From Streptomyces curacoi (lineage in GTDB: Bacteria > Actinomycetota > Actinomycetes > Streptomycetales > Streptomycetaceae): a stretch of DNA of 64,000 bases. Below the pieces are notes generated by a model. It was not told the origin of the DNA and searched no databases. It saw only the letters and a program-made list of their open reading frames with translations. Within the stretch, counting starts at the first letter, position 1; each line of letters starts with the position of its first letter. The stretch is from the NCBI RefSeq assembly GCF_001513975.1, contig NZ_KQ947985.1:186001-250000 (forward strand), in the 5' to 3' direction. Made by a program: the position numbers and the translations under genes. This document shows, piece by piece, positions 54,070 to 63,173 of this stretch.

Positions 54070-55002
54070 ATGCCAGCGAGCTATGCCTATCTCGGCCCCG
54101 AGGGCACCTTCACCGAAGTCGCCCTGCGCACGCTTCCCGAGGCCGCGACCCGGGAGCTGATCCCCTACGTGTCCGTGCAGTCCGCGCTCGACGCGGTACG
54201 CGTCGGCGAGGCCGAGGCCGCGTTCGTGCCGATCGAGAACTCCGTCGAGGGCGGCATCACGACCACGCTCGACGAGCTCGTCGCGGGCGCGCCGCTGATG
54301 ATCTACCGCGAGGTGCTGCTGTCGATCACCTTCGCGCTGCTGGTCAGGCCCGGCACCCGGCTCTCGGACATCAAGACGGTCTCGGCGCACCCGGCCGCCC
54401 AGCCGCAGGTGCGCAACTGGCTGCGGAAGAACCTCCCCGACGCCCACTGGGAGTCGGCCGCCTCGAACGCGGACGCCGCGCGCCTGGTCCAGGAGGGCCA
54501 GTACGACGCCGCCTTCGCCGGTGAGTTCGCGGCCGCCCGGTACGGCCTGGAGGCCCTGGAGACCGGCATCCACGACGCCGAGAACGCCCAGACCCGGTTC
54601 GTTCTGGTGGGCCGGCCCGCCCGGCCCGCGGCCCCGACCGGCGCGGACAAGACCTCCGTCGTGCTGTGGCAGCGCGACGACCACCCCGGCGGGCTGCGCG
54701 ACCTCCTCGGCGAGTTCGCCACGCGCGGCATCAACCTGATGCTGCTGCAGTCCCGGCCGACCGGCGCGGGCATCGGCAACTACTGCTTCTGCGTCGACGC
54801 CGAGGGACATATCTCCGACCGCCGCGTGGCCGAGGCGCTGACGGGGCTGAAGCGGATCTGTCTGGAGGTGCGGTTCCTGGGGTCGTATCCGCGCGCGGAC
54901 ATGAAGCCGGGGGGTGTGCAGCCGCCGCGTCCGGGGACGTCGGACGAGGAGTTCGTGTCGGCGGCGGACTGGGTGGCGCGGTGCCAGGACGGGCGGTTCT
55001 GA
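54070..55002 (+). CDS. pheA: Prephenate dehydratase
   Basis: 310 residues from ATG 54070. The catalytic domain begins YAYLGPEGTFTEVALRTLPE and includes FVPIENSVEGGITTTLDEL and the substrate motif AQTRFVLVG. A C-terminal ACT domain (HPGGLRDLLGEFATRGINLM, then LQSRP) gives phenylalanine feedback. Converts prephenate to phenylpyruvate. No chorismate mutase domain is fused, as expected for actinobacteria. Confidence 0.96.
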   Translation: MPASYAYLGPEGTFTEVALRTLPEAATRELIPYVSVQSALDAVRVGEAEAAFVPIENSVEGGITTTLDELVAGAPLMIYREVLLSITFALLVRPGTRLSDIKTVSAHPAAQPQVRNWLRKNLPDAHWESAASNADAARLVQEGQYDAAFAGEFAAARYGLEALETGIHDAENAQTRFVLVGRPARPAAPTGADKTSVVLWQRDDHPGGLRDLLGEFATRGINLMLLQSRPTGAGIGNYCFCVDAEGHISDRRVAEALTGLKRICLEVRFLGSYPRADMKPGGVQPPRPGTSDEEFVSAADWVARCQDGRF

Positions 55003-55063
55003 GCGGCGGTGTTCGCCGGCCCGCAGGCGGTGGCTTTCCGCCAGTCCTATCAGCTGATTGTCG

Positions 55064-55402
55064 TTATCCACAGGGGTTATCCACAGGTCCCCTTCTCGAC
55101 CTGGGGACAAGTCGACAAGCAAGCGTGACCCTGTCGACAAATCCGTCTCCAGACCCCTTCGGTGTCCACCATCACGCAAGTCACCCTTCGTCCACTCTTT
55201 TCCTTTGAGTAATCCTTTGGGGCGACCGCTTTCCACTCGAAAGTAGGGCTGAAGAGCGTTTGTCCTGGGAATCCTCCAGTTGCTCGACAGGTTGCGGAGT
55301 GATCAATTCCGAAGTCCACAGTCCATCCACACAGCCTGTGGATAACTCTTGGCGGGCTGGGGATCACTGTGGACAACCGAGGCCCAAGTCCCGTTCTCCA
55401 CA
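55064..55402. promoter_or_regulatory. DnaA-box cluster in the pheA-serS gap
   Basis: Perfect TTATCCACA at 55064-55072 and 55077-55085 and, inverted, at 55337-55345; TTGTCCACA, the preferred Streptomyces box, inverted at 55368-55376. Near matches: AAGTCCACA 55312-55320, CCATCCACA 55323-55331, TTCTCCACA 55394-55402. The 557-bp gap has no gene and is less GC-rich than its flanks. Non-oriC DnaA-box clusters that titrate DnaA are known in Streptomyces. Confidence 0.8.
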
Positions 55403-55559
55403 AGGGAATCGAGTCAACCGGCCGCCTCGCACCTTACCCGTCCCAGGTAGTGAGACGCCTTTTATTGACACGTTTCGCAATTCCCCCATAACGGCACGTA
55501 AGCCTCAGTTCGGAATAGTGAGTCGTGGGCTGTCACCCCGCCCCGGTAGCCTTGAGCGC

Positions 55560-56837
55560 GTGATTGACCTTCGCCTGCTCCGTGAGGACCCCGACCGAGT
55601 GCGCGCCTCGCAGCGCGCCCGTGGAGAGGACGTCGCGCTCGTCGACGCCCTCCTGTCTGCCGACGAGCGGCGCAGGTCGTCCGGCGTCCGCTTCGACGAG
55701 CTCCGTGCCGAGCAGAAGCAGCTCGGCAAGCTCATCCCCAAGGCCTCCGGTGACGAGAAGGCCGAGCTGCTGAAGAAGGCGAGCCAGCTGGCCGCCGACG
55801 TCAAGGCGGCCGACGCCGAGCGCGACGCGGCCGACGCCGAGACCCAGGAGCTGCTCCTCCAGCTCGGCAACCTCGTGCACCCCGACGTCCCGGTCGGCGG
55901 CGAGGAGGACTTCGTCACGCTGGAGACGCACGGCGAGATCCGCGACTTCGCGGCCGAGGGCTTCCAGCCGAAGGACCACCTGGAGCTCGGCACGCTCCTC
56001 GGCGCGATCGACGTCGAGCGCGGCGCGAAGGTCTCCGGCTCGCGCTTCTACTTCCTCACCGGTGTCGGCGCCCTGCTGGAGCTGGCCCTGGTCAACGCCG
56101 CGATGGCCCAGGCCACGGCGGCCGGCTTCACTCCGATGCTGACCCCGGCGCTGGTCCGCCCCCAGTCCATGGCGGGCACCGGCTTCCTCGGCCAGGCCGC
56201 CCAGGACGTCTACCACCTCGACAAGGACGACCTCTACCTGGTCGGCACCTCCGAGGTCCCGCTCGCGGCGTACCACATGGACGAGATCATCGACGCCGAG
56301 AAGCTCCCCCTGCGCTACGCGGGCTTCTCCCCCTGCTTCCGCCGCGAGGCCGGCTCGCACGGCAAGGACACGCGGGGCATCTTCCGTGTGCACCAGTTCG
56401 ACAAGGTCGAGATGTTCTCCTACGTCGCTCCCGAGGACTCGCAGGCCGAGCACCAGCGTCTGCTGGAGTGGGAGAAGCAGTGGCTGACCTCGCTGGAGCT
56501 GCCGTTCCGCGTCATCGACGTCGCCTCGGCCGACCTCGGCTCCTCGGCCGCCCGCAAGTTCGACTGCGAGGCCTGGATCCCGACGCAGGGCAAGTACCGC
56601 GAGCTGACCTCGACCTCGGACTGCACCGAGTTCCAGTCCCGCCGTCTGTCGATCCGCGTCCGTGACGGCAAGCAGGTCAAGCCGCTGGCAACGCTCAACG
56701 GCACGCTGTGCGCCGTACCGCGCACGATCGTGGCGATCCTGGAGAACCACCAGCAGGCCGACGGCTCCGTCCGGGTCCCCGAGGTGCTGCGCCCGTACCT
56801 GGGCGGCCGGGAGGTCCTGGAGCCGGTCGCGAAGTGA
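55560..56837 (+). CDS. serS: Seryl-tRNA synthetase
   Basis: 425 residues from GTG 55560 ([20 protein letters not shown]). N-terminal antiparallel coiled-coil arm (about 28-105) that contacts the long variable arm of tRNA-Ser, then class II core: motif 2 in [20 protein letters not shown] and motif 3 in [29 protein letters not shown] binds the substrate. Usual family length. Its stop overlaps the next start (GTGA). An unusual tRNA-Ser-like gene lies 970 bp downstream. Confidence 0.97.
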   Translation: MIDLRLLREDPDRVRASQRARGEDVALVDALLSADERRRSSGVRFDELRAEQKQLGKLIPKASGDEKAELLKKASQLAADVKAADAERDAADAETQELLLQLGNLVHPDVPVGGEEDFVTLETHGEIRDFAAEGFQPKDHLELGTLLGAIDVERGAKVSGSRFYFLTGVGALLELALVNAAMAQATAAGFTPMLTPALVRPQSMAGTGFLGQAAQDVYHLDKDDLYLVGTSEVPLAAYHMDEIIDAEKLPLRYAGFSPCFRREAGSHGKDTRGIFRVHQFDKVEMFSYVAPEDSQAEHQRLLEWEKQWLTSLELPFRVIDVASADLGSSAARKFDCEAWIPTQGKYRELTSTSDCTEFQSRRLSIRVRDGKQVKPLATLNGTLCAVPRTIVAILENHQQADGSVRVPEVLRPYLGGREVLEPVAK

Positions 56838-57637
56838 GCGCCGATTTTCCGTACAGACTGATCGCGACCGACCTCGACGGAACGCTCCTGCGCTCCGACG
56901 AGTCGGTCTCGCAGCGCACCCGTGACGCCCTCACCGCGGCCACCGCGGCGGGCGCCGCGCACATCGTCGTGACGGGCCGCGCGGTCCCCTGGACGCGGCA
57001 CATCCTCGACGACCTCGGCTACCGGGGTCTCGCGGTGTGCGGCCAGGGCGCGCAGGTGTACGACGCCGGCGAGCACCGCCTGCTGACGTCGGTGACCCTG
57101 GACCGCCAGCTGGCGGGCGTGGCGCTGGCCAAGATCGAGGCGGAGGTCGGGCCGCTGTTCCTGGCGGCGAGCCGCGACGGCCTGGACGGCGACGTCCTGG
57201 TGGGCCCCGGCTACGCGGTGACGGGCACGCTCCCGTCGACCCCGTTCACGGACGCCTCGGATCTGTGGACCGCCCCGCTGAACAAGATCTACATACAGCA
57301 TCCGGAGCTGTCGGACGACGAGTTGGCGGAGGCCGCACGGCAGGCCGCGGGCGGTTTCGTCACGGTAGCGATGGCGGGCGAGGGCATCGTGGAGCTGCTG
57401 CCGCTGGGCCTGTCGAAGGCGACGGGCTTGTCCCTGGCCGCCCGCAGACTCGGCCTGAAGGCCGCGGACACCATCGCCTTCGGCGACATGCCCAACGACA
57501 TCCCGATGTTCGCCTGGGCAGCCCGGGGCGTGGCCATGGCCAACGCCCACGAGGAGCTCAAGACGGTGGCGGACGAGGTGACGTCCTCCAACGAGGAGGA
57601 CGGAATCGCGGTCGTGCTGGAGCGTCTGCTGGGCTGA
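56834..57637 (+). CDS. HAD-superfamily phosphatase (Cof type)
   Basis: 267 residues from GTG 56834, overlapping the serS stop. HAD motif [21 protein letters not shown], motif II VVTGR, Lys in [13 protein letters not shown] and motif [16 protein letters not shown] with a C2B cap between. Cof-type enzymes dephosphorylate sugar phosphates or cofactors. Translational coupling to serS is common in Streptomyces. Confidence 0.94.
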   Translation: MSADFPYRLIATDLDGTLLRSDESVSQRTRDALTAATAAGAAHIVVTGRAVPWTRHILDDLGYRGLAVCGQGAQVYDAGEHRLLTSVTLDRQLAGVALAKIEAEVGPLFLAASRDGLDGDVLVGPGYAVTGTLPSTPFTDASDLWTAPLNKIYIQHPELSDDELAEAARQAAGGFVTVAMAGEGIVELLPLGLSKATGLSLAARRLGLKAADTIAFGDMPNDIPMFAWAARGVAMANAHEELKTVADEVTSSNEEDGIAVVLERLLG

Positions 57638-57802
57638 GGCAGCCTTGCAGCCGCGGACCGTGCGTGGCTGGTCGCGCAGTTCCCCGCGTCCCTTTCAGGT
57701 GGGCACAGTCGCGTTCGCAGCCAACCTCTGCTTGCAGCGCCGGCGCCTTCCGAAGGCACCCCAAGCCCTGCAGTACGGCCATGCCAAAGTGGCAACGTCT
57801 CG

Positions 57803-57907
57803 CGGAGGATGCACGGATCGAACGTGCGCGAGCCTTTCAGACCCGACCACGGCTGCATGTGATCAAACACAGTGCAGACCGGTGCCTTACCACTCGGCCA
57901 ATCCTCC
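57803..57907 (-). tRNA. tRNA-Ser-like gene with enlarged anticodon arm
   Basis: Minus strand: acceptor GGAGGAT/ATCCTCC with G73, D stem GCC/GGC, T arm GCACG-TTCGATC-CGTGC and a class II variable arm CGGGTC-TGAAA-GGCTCG are all sound. The anticodon arm is not: instead of a 5-bp stem and 7-base loop there is a long imperfect hairpin, ACCGG-t-CTGCA-c-TGTG closing on TTTGAT and returning CACA-TGCAG-CC-gt-GGT. TGA (Ser) can be read in the loop but not in the normal frame. 105 nt, no CCA. Either an orphan tRNA-like RNA or a tRNA pseudogene. Confidence 0.7.
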
Positions 57908-58183
57908 GGGTGGGCGGCCCACGCGAGAGCGACATCGCGTGCTCGAAGCGGCCGCCCCGGGCAGCACCCCGTGCGGTACGGACTCGACGGAGGGGTAGCG
58001 ATTACTCCGGAGTCCGCCGCCGGCTGCCCTGTCGGGAGCTCGACGTACTGCCGTGCATGGACATCGTCGAGCTCCTCTCCCAGAATGTGGCGCCGAACTC
58101 ACCGTCCGGCGGTGTGGACACAACCACTGTGCCGGTACGGCGAGTTGGGCGCCACCGATTAAAACCAAGGCCAAAGTCTGCGG

Positions 58184-58426
58184 CTACCGGCGGCGCCACC
58201 TGCGCCGACGCCCCTTGCTGAAGAACCACCCCGCAGGCGGTTCGTCCGAGCGCCACGGCTGCGGCTCCGGCTTCTCCCGGCGCCAGCGCGCGGCCAGCAT
58301 CCGGGCGCGGGCGGACGGTTCGGAGGTCTCGGCCGACCGTATGAAGTCCTCGTCCAGGACGACGTCGTCCCAGGCGTCCTCGCCGGACCGCGCGTGACCG
58401 TGGTGGTGCGACGACTCGTCTGCCAT
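58184..58426 (-). CDS. Small hypothetical protein, basic C-terminus
   Basis: 80 residues from ATG 58426 after GGGAGGAACGGGG. His-rich start (MADESSHHHGHARSG), an acidic helix (EDAWDDVVLDEDFIRSAETS), then ARMLAARWRREKPEPQPW and a tail of Arg (GRRRRWRRR). Conserved-looking and well expressed by its ribosome-binding site. No function known to me. It lies 106 bp downstream of the ABC transporter operon and may be transcribed separately. Confidence 0.75.
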   Translation of the reverse strand: MADESSHHHGHARSGEDAWDDVVLDEDFIRSAETSEPSARARMLAARWRREKPEPQPWRSDEPPAGWFFSKGRRRRWRRR

Positions 58427-58532
58427 CCCCGTTCCTCCCAGCCTTCCGCCCCGTGCATCCTCCCTTTGCCCAGTGTGCCCGGGCAGAGGTGAAGCCCCCG
58501 TCAAGAGCGGGCCCGTGCGAAGGCCCGCTCCC

Positions 58533-59252
58533 TCACTCCTCTCCGGCCAGCGTCAGCGACCGCAGCTTCTGACCCGCGTACCAGGTGGCGAGGACGGTGA
58601 CCACCGTCAGCAGCACCGTCGCCGTGGGCAGTGCGACGTCCGACGTGACCATGTCCCCGCCGGCGACCTTCTGCGCCACGGCCAGCGACCACTGCTGGAC
58701 GCTGAGGGTGCGCGCGCCTTCCACGAGGGAGCCGAACAGGGCCTCCCAGACGAGCGCGTAGACGAGCCCGAAGACCACCGCGTGCCGCGACACCGTGCCA
58801 AGCAGCAGGAAGATCGCCGCGTAGGCGATGGAGGCGACCAGTGCGGCCACCGTGTAGGCGACGGCGATCTGCTGGCCGTTGCCGTTGAGGATGAAGCCGG
58901 CGATGAAGGTCGGCAGCGCCGAGAAGACCATCGTCACGGCGATCGCCACGATCAGTTTGGTGAAGATGATCGTCGGCCGTTTCACCGGCTTGGACAGCAG
59001 GTACACCACCGAGCCGTCGTCGATCTCCGGTCCGATCGCGCCGGTTCCCGCGATGACGCCGATGATCGGCACCATCGTGGCGAGGGCGAGGCCGCCCAGC
59101 AGGTCGGAGGCCGTCTGGTCGTCCGCGCCGGCGAGGCCGCGTACGGCCACGGCGATCACGATCAGCAGCAGGGGCAGGGCGCCGAGGATGAGGGCCCGGC
59201 GACGGCCGAGCAGGGCTCGGTAGGTGAGTCGGGCGACTGTGGGGTCGTACAT
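58533..59252 (-). CDS. ABC-2-type transporter permease
   Basis: 239 residues from ATG 59252, AGGAGG upstream. Six membrane segments (for example LILGALPLLLIVIAVAVRGL, LATMVPIIGVIAGTGAIG) with the ABC-2 motif GPEIDDGSVVYLLSKPVKR. Pairs with the ATPase gene 10 bp upstream. Confidence 0.9.
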   Translation of the reverse strand: MYDPTVARLTYRALLGRRRALILGALPLLLIVIAVAVRGLAGADDQTASDLLGGLALATMVPIIGVIAGTGAIGPEIDDGSVVYLLSKPVKRPTIIFTKLIVAIAVTMVFSALPTFIAGFILNGNGQQIAVAYTVAALVASIAYAAIFLLLGTVSRHAVVFGLVYALVWEALFGSLVEGARTLSVQQWSLAVAQKVAGGDMVTSDVALPTATVLLTVVTVLATWYAGQKLRSLTLAGEE

Positions 59253-59262
59253 CTTCGGCCTC

Positions 59263-60174
59263 CTACGCCGCGACCAGATACGAGAAGACGGACTCGAGGG
59301 ACTCGTCGGACGGCGAGACCGTGAGCAGACGGATGCCGTGGTCACGCGCCACCTTCGGCAGCAGGGCCGTGAAGCGGCCGAAGTCGACGGCCTGGATGTG
59401 CAGCGCGCCCTCGGCGAGGTCGACCTCGATGCCGGACGTCGACGGGTCGGCGATCAGCGCGGCCGCGAGGGCGCGGTCGTCGCTGGAGCGCACCAGGTAG
59501 CGGTGCGGGCGGTCGGTCATCAGACGGCGGATCTTGCGGAAGTCGCCGCTGGCCGCATGCCGTCCGGCGACCACGACCTCGATGTGCCAGGCGAGTTGCT
59601 CGACCTCCTCCAGGATGTGCGAGGAGAACAGCACGGTACGGCCCTCGTCGCCCATGCGTCGCAGCAGATCCATGAGCTGCATGCGCTGGCGCGGGTCCAT
59701 GCCGTTGAAGGGCTCGTCGAGCAGGAGCACAGACGGGTCGTGGACCAGGGCGCTCGCCATCTTCACGCGCTGCCGCATGCCCTTCGAGTACGTCGAGATC
59801 TTGCGGTCCTGCGCGTACTCCATCTCCACCGTGGCCAGCGCCTTCTGGGCCGCCTTGGCGCCCAGGCCGTGCAACTCGGCGTTGGCGACGACGAATTCGC
59901 GGCCGGTGAGGAAGTCGTACATCGCCTCGTGCTCGGGGACGATGCCGATGTGCTGGTAGATCGCCTCGTTGCGCCAGACCGGCTGTCCGTCGAGGGTGAC
60001 GGTGCCGGTGGAGGGGGCGAGGAAGCCGCCCATCATGTTGATGAGGGTGGACTTTCCGGCGCCGTTGGGGCCGAGGAGGCCGGTGACGCCGGGGCCGATC
60101 GTCATGGTGATGTCGTTGACGGCGACCACGTTGCCGAACCAGCGGGAGACGTGGTCGATCTGGAGCGTGGTCAC
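59263..60174 (-). CDS. ABC transporter ATP-binding protein
   Basis: 303 residues from GTG 60174, overlapping the upstream permease stop. Walker A GPNGAGKSTLINMMGG, Q-loop GIVPEHEAM, signature STYSKGMRQRVKMASAL, Walker B VLLLDEPFNGMD, H-loop FSSHILEEVEQLA. A C-terminal ~90-residue extension follows. Drives an ABC-2 exporter with its neighbours. Confidence 0.95.
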   Translation of the reverse strand: MTTLQIDHVSRWFGNVVAVNDITMTIGPGVTGLLGPNGAGKSTLINMMGGFLAPSTGTVTLDGQPVWRNEAIYQHIGIVPEHEAMYDFLTGREFVVANAELHGLGAKAAQKALATVEMEYAQDRKISTYSKGMRQRVKMASALVHDPSVLLLDEPFNGMDPRQRMQLMDLLRRMGDEGRTVLFSSHILEEVEQLAWHIEVVVAGRHAASGDFRKIRRLMTDRPHRYLVRSSDDRALAAALIADPSTSGIEVDLAEGALHIQAVDFGRFTALLPKVARDHGIRLLTVSPSDESLESVFSYLVAA

Positions 60175-61106
60175 AGTCCCACCTTCTTGTAGCGGCGCAT
60201 CAGGAGGCCGTAGCTGGCGGCGATCAGGCCGAGGACGGCGAGGAGGTAGACCAGGCCTTCGCCGTTGCCGGGGCCGACGCCGCCGGGGAAGGCCGAGCTC
60301 GCGCCGAGGAACGCCGACTGCAGGCCGTCGATCAGCGTGATCGGCGAGAACAGGCCGATCCAGGCGATGGCGGCGCTGCTGCCCCCGCCGTCACCGAGGG
60401 ACTGGGCGTCGGCGATGGCCTGGAGCGTGGAGACCGCGCCGTAGGAGATGGTCATGACGGCGATCACGGCCGCGATGCCGAAGCCACGGCGCGGGGTGAC
60501 GGACGCGATGACCAGGCCGATACCGGCGAAGAGCAGCGAGAGCAGAGCCACCGAGACGAGTCCCTGTGCGAATCCCTTGGTCTGGTCGGCGAAGTCGAGC
60601 TTGGCCAGCAGCGCGCCCACATAGAGCACCAGCAGCGGGGCCGCGGTGAGGATGAACAGCGCGGAGGCCAGCGCGGCGAACTTCGCCCGTACGTAGTCGG
60701 CGGTCTCGATGGGCCGCGAGAAGTACAGCGGTACGGTCTTGAAGCGCAGGTCGCGCGAGACGGACTGGGGTGCCTGCGAGGCGACGTACAGGCTGATCAC
60801 GGCCTGCATGATGATCGCGTAGCGCGTGTAGTCGACGGGCAGGTCCTTGGCCTTGGTGGCGACCGCGACGGCCACCATGATGGCCGCGGGCACGCACATC
60901 ACCACGAACAGCAGCATCGGCAGCACCTTGGACTTCACCGAGCGGCCGAGGCCGTAGGCGCCGCGCAGGGACTGCGAGTAGAGGGAGCGGGTGGCGTAGG
61001 AGCGGCCGAGGCGGGGGCCGTCGTAGGTGCGGTAGCCGATGTTGTGGATGCGGGTCTGGTCACCCGACGACGTGACGGGTGTCCGCATGGGCTGCTCAAC
61101 TGCCAT
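60171..61106 (-). CDS. ABC transporter permease
   Basis: 311 residues from ATG 61106. Cytosolic N-terminus with IHNIGYRTYDGPRLGR, then six membrane segments, RDLRFKTVPLYFSRPIETAD between the second and third. It overlaps both neighbouring ATPase genes (11 bp and 4 bp), so four genes form one operon of two ATPase-permease pairs. Confidence 0.93.
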   Translation of the reverse strand: MAVEQPMRTPVTSSGDQTRIHNIGYRTYDGPRLGRSYATRSLYSQSLRGAYGLGRSVKSKVLPMLLFVVMCVPAAIMVAVAVATKAKDLPVDYTRYAIIMQAVISLYVASQAPQSVSRDLRFKTVPLYFSRPIETADYVRAKFAALASALFILTAAPLLVLYVGALLAKLDFADQTKGFAQGLVSVALLSLLFAGIGLVIASVTPRRGFGIAAVIAVMTISYGAVSTLQAIADAQSLGDGGGSSAAIAWIGLFSPITLIDGLQSAFLGASSAFPGGVGPGNGEGLVYLLAVLGLIAASYGLLMRRYKKVGL

Positions 61107-62079
61107 GGCCGACCGTCTCCTTCCGCTGTGCGTCGGTGCTCTGCTCGCTGTTGGTGAAGACCTCTGCGATGTGGTGCCTGCGCTGTTCCATGCGCACCAG
61201 GCCGAGTCCGAGGTCGGCGACCACGTCCCGCACCAGGTCGTAGGTCTCCTCGCCCTGCGCCGTGAGCAGCAGGATGTGGCCGGCGCCGGGGAGGCCGCCG
61301 CTGCCGTCGAGGACGTCCACCCCGCGCGCGTGGAGCGCCTCGCGCACCGCGCGGGTGCCGTCCGGGTGCTCGTCGGTGTCGGTGACCTCGATCGCGAGCG
61401 TGGTCGTGGTCTGGGTGAAGTCGGTGGTGGAGCTGGAGCGCAGGAGCTTGCCGCCGTCGATGACGACGACGTGGTCGCAGGTGCGTTCCAGTTCGCCCAG
61501 GAGGTGGGAGGTGACCAGGACCGAGATGCCGAAGTCGGTGTGGATGCGGCGGATCAGGCCGAGCATCTCGTCGCGGCCGACCGGGTCGAGGCCGTTGGTC
61601 GGCTCGTCCAGCAAGACCAGCTGCGGGTCGTGCACCAGGGCCTGCGCCAGCTTCACGCGCTGCTTCATGCCGGTCGAGTAGCCGCCGATGGGTCGGTAGC
61701 GCTCCTCGTACAGACCGACGTGGCGCAGGGTGTCCGCGGTGCGCTCGCGCGCGGCGGTGGGCGGCAGGCCGGACATGCGGGCCATGTGCACGACGAACTC
61801 GGTGGCCGAGACGTCGGGCGGCAGGCAGTCGTGCTCCGGCATGTACCCGACCCGCTCACGGATGGCGGCGCCCTTGGTGGCGACATCGAGTCCGAGCACT
61901 TCGGCACGGCCCTCGGTGGCGGGGGACAGACCCAGCAGGATCTTGATCAGTGTGGACTTGCCGGCTCCATTGGCTCCGACGAGTCCGGTCACACCGGGCC
62001 CGACGTCCACGGAGAGCCGGTCAAGCGCGGTCACCCTGGGGAACCGCTTGCTCAGGCTTTCGGTCGCGATCACAGTCAC
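61096..62079 (-). CDS. ABC transporter ATP-binding protein
   Basis: 327 residues from GTG 62079. Walker A GANGAGKSTLIKILLG, signature GGYSTGMKQRVKLAQAL, Walker B LVLLDEPTNGLD, H-loop VTSHLLGELE; a ~90-residue C-terminal domain. First gene of the four-gene operon. The two ATPases are clear paralogues, so the operon likely arose by duplication of a pair. Substrate unknown. Confidence 0.95.
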   Translation of the reverse strand: MTVIATESLSKRFPRVTALDRLSVDVGPGVTGLVGANGAGKSTLIKILLGLSPATEGRAEVLGLDVATKGAAIRERVGYMPEHDCLPPDVSATEFVVHMARMSGLPPTAARERTADTLRHVGLYEERYRPIGGYSTGMKQRVKLAQALVHDPQLVLLDEPTNGLDPVGRDEMLGLIRRIHTDFGISVLVTSHLLGELERTCDHVVVIDGGKLLRSSSTTDFTQTTTTLAIEVTDTDEHPDGTRAVREALHARGVDVLDGSGGLPGAGHILLLTAQGEETYDLVRDVVADLGLGLVRMEQRRHHIAEVFTNSEQSTDAQRKETVGHGS

Positions 62080-62328
62080 GCTTCGAAGGTAGTGACGCGG
62101 ACCACGCCGGTCGTCACCCCGCAGAGCTGTATTGAGGTCAGACTCCAGATGTACGGGACCCTAGGGGTCACCCTGAGGTCGAACAACGCGGCCCTGGTTT
62201 TCCACATCGGCCGGCTTTTCCACAGCCCCGCGGCAGCGCTATTGACGCAGCCTCTAACAACTGTCACATTCGCCAGTGTCAAGTTACGGGCACGTACCGC
62301 AGTCGACGTGGACAGGTGGGGCGGTGGC

Positions 62329-63171
62329 ATGACTTCAGCGGTGACACGCGAGCTCTCCGCAGAGTTGCAGGGGTTCAGGGCGGTCCAGCGGCTGGCGTAC
62401 GAGTGCGCGGAGGCCGTGGCGGCGAGGCTGGAGCCGGGCATCACCGAGCGCGAGGCGGCGCGCATGCAGCGCGCATGGCTGTGCGAGCGCGGTGTCCGGG
62501 ACTGGTTTCATCTTCCCTTCGCCTGGTTCGGGGACCGCACGGCGTTCGTGAACTTCCGCGTGCCGCTGCAGTTCTTCCCCACGGGCCGCCGGCTGGAGCC
62601 GGGGATGCCGTTCATCCTGGACATGGCCCCGGTGTACGACGGCTACACGGCCGACATCGGCTACTCGGGCTCCCTCGGCATCAACCCCGTACAGGACAGG
62701 CTGCTGGCCGACCTGGAGGCGCACCGGGAGCTGATCCTGCGCGAGGTGCGCGAGCGGCGGCCGCTGCGGGAGATCTACGAGGACGTGGACCGGCTCATGG
62801 TCCGCCAGGGCTATGCCAACCGGCACCGCGCCTATCCCTTCGGCGTGATCGCGCACAAGGTCGACCGGGTCAGGCAGCGCCGCTGGTCACCGCATGTGTT
62901 CGGGTTCGGCACACAGTCCCTGAAGGGCCTGGCGAGCGACGCGCTGCACGGTCACCGCGAGGGCTGGTCCCCGCTGTGGTCGCCGTACCGATTCTCCGAC
63001 CACCCGCCGCGGCCGGGCCTGTGGGCGGTCGAACCGCACCTGGGCTTCCGGGGTACGGGGGCCAAGTTCGAGGAGATCCTGGTCGTCACCGACTCCACGG
63101 ATCCCGAGGAGAGCGCCTTCTGGCTGGACGACGATCTGCCGCATGTGCGGCGCTGGGCGGAGGAGAAGTGA
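62329..63171 (+). CDS. M24-like (pita-bread) peptidase-family protein
   Basis: 280 residues from ATG 62329. N-terminal helices (LSAELQGFRAVQRLAYECAE, ITEREAARMQRAWLCERGVR) resemble the lead-in of M24 methionyl/prolyl peptidases; the strand FILDMAPVYDGYTADIGYSG supplies two Asp of the metal site. Candidate later ligands are His in FGVIAHKVDRV and Glu in WAVEPHLGF and KFEEILVV. Probably a metallopeptidase or creatinase-like hydrolase. Its stop overlaps a GTG that precedes the alpha/beta-hydrolase start. Confidence 0.8.
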   Translation: MTSAVTRELSAELQGFRAVQRLAYECAEAVAARLEPGITEREAARMQRAWLCERGVRDWFHLPFAWFGDRTAFVNFRVPLQFFPTGRRLEPGMPFILDMAPVYDGYTADIGYSGSLGINPVQDRLLADLEAHRELILREVRERRPLREIYEDVDRLMVRQGYANRHRAYPFGVIAHKVDRVRQRRWSPHVFGFGTQSLKGLASDALHGHREGWSPLWSPYRFSDHPPRPGLWAVEPHLGFRGTGAKFEEILVVTDSTDPEESAFWLDDDLPHVRRWAEEK

Positions 63172-63173
63172 CG

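Noticed and set aside
55260..55559. 100-codon N-terminal extension of serS
   Set aside because: It covers the DnaA-box region, has poor codon use, and SerRS starts with the [10 protein letters not shown] segment at GTG 55560.
61039..62328. Long N-terminal extension of the M24-like gene
   Set aside because: This part of the frame is antisense to the ABC ATPase with perfect Walker motifs; the real start is ATG 62329.
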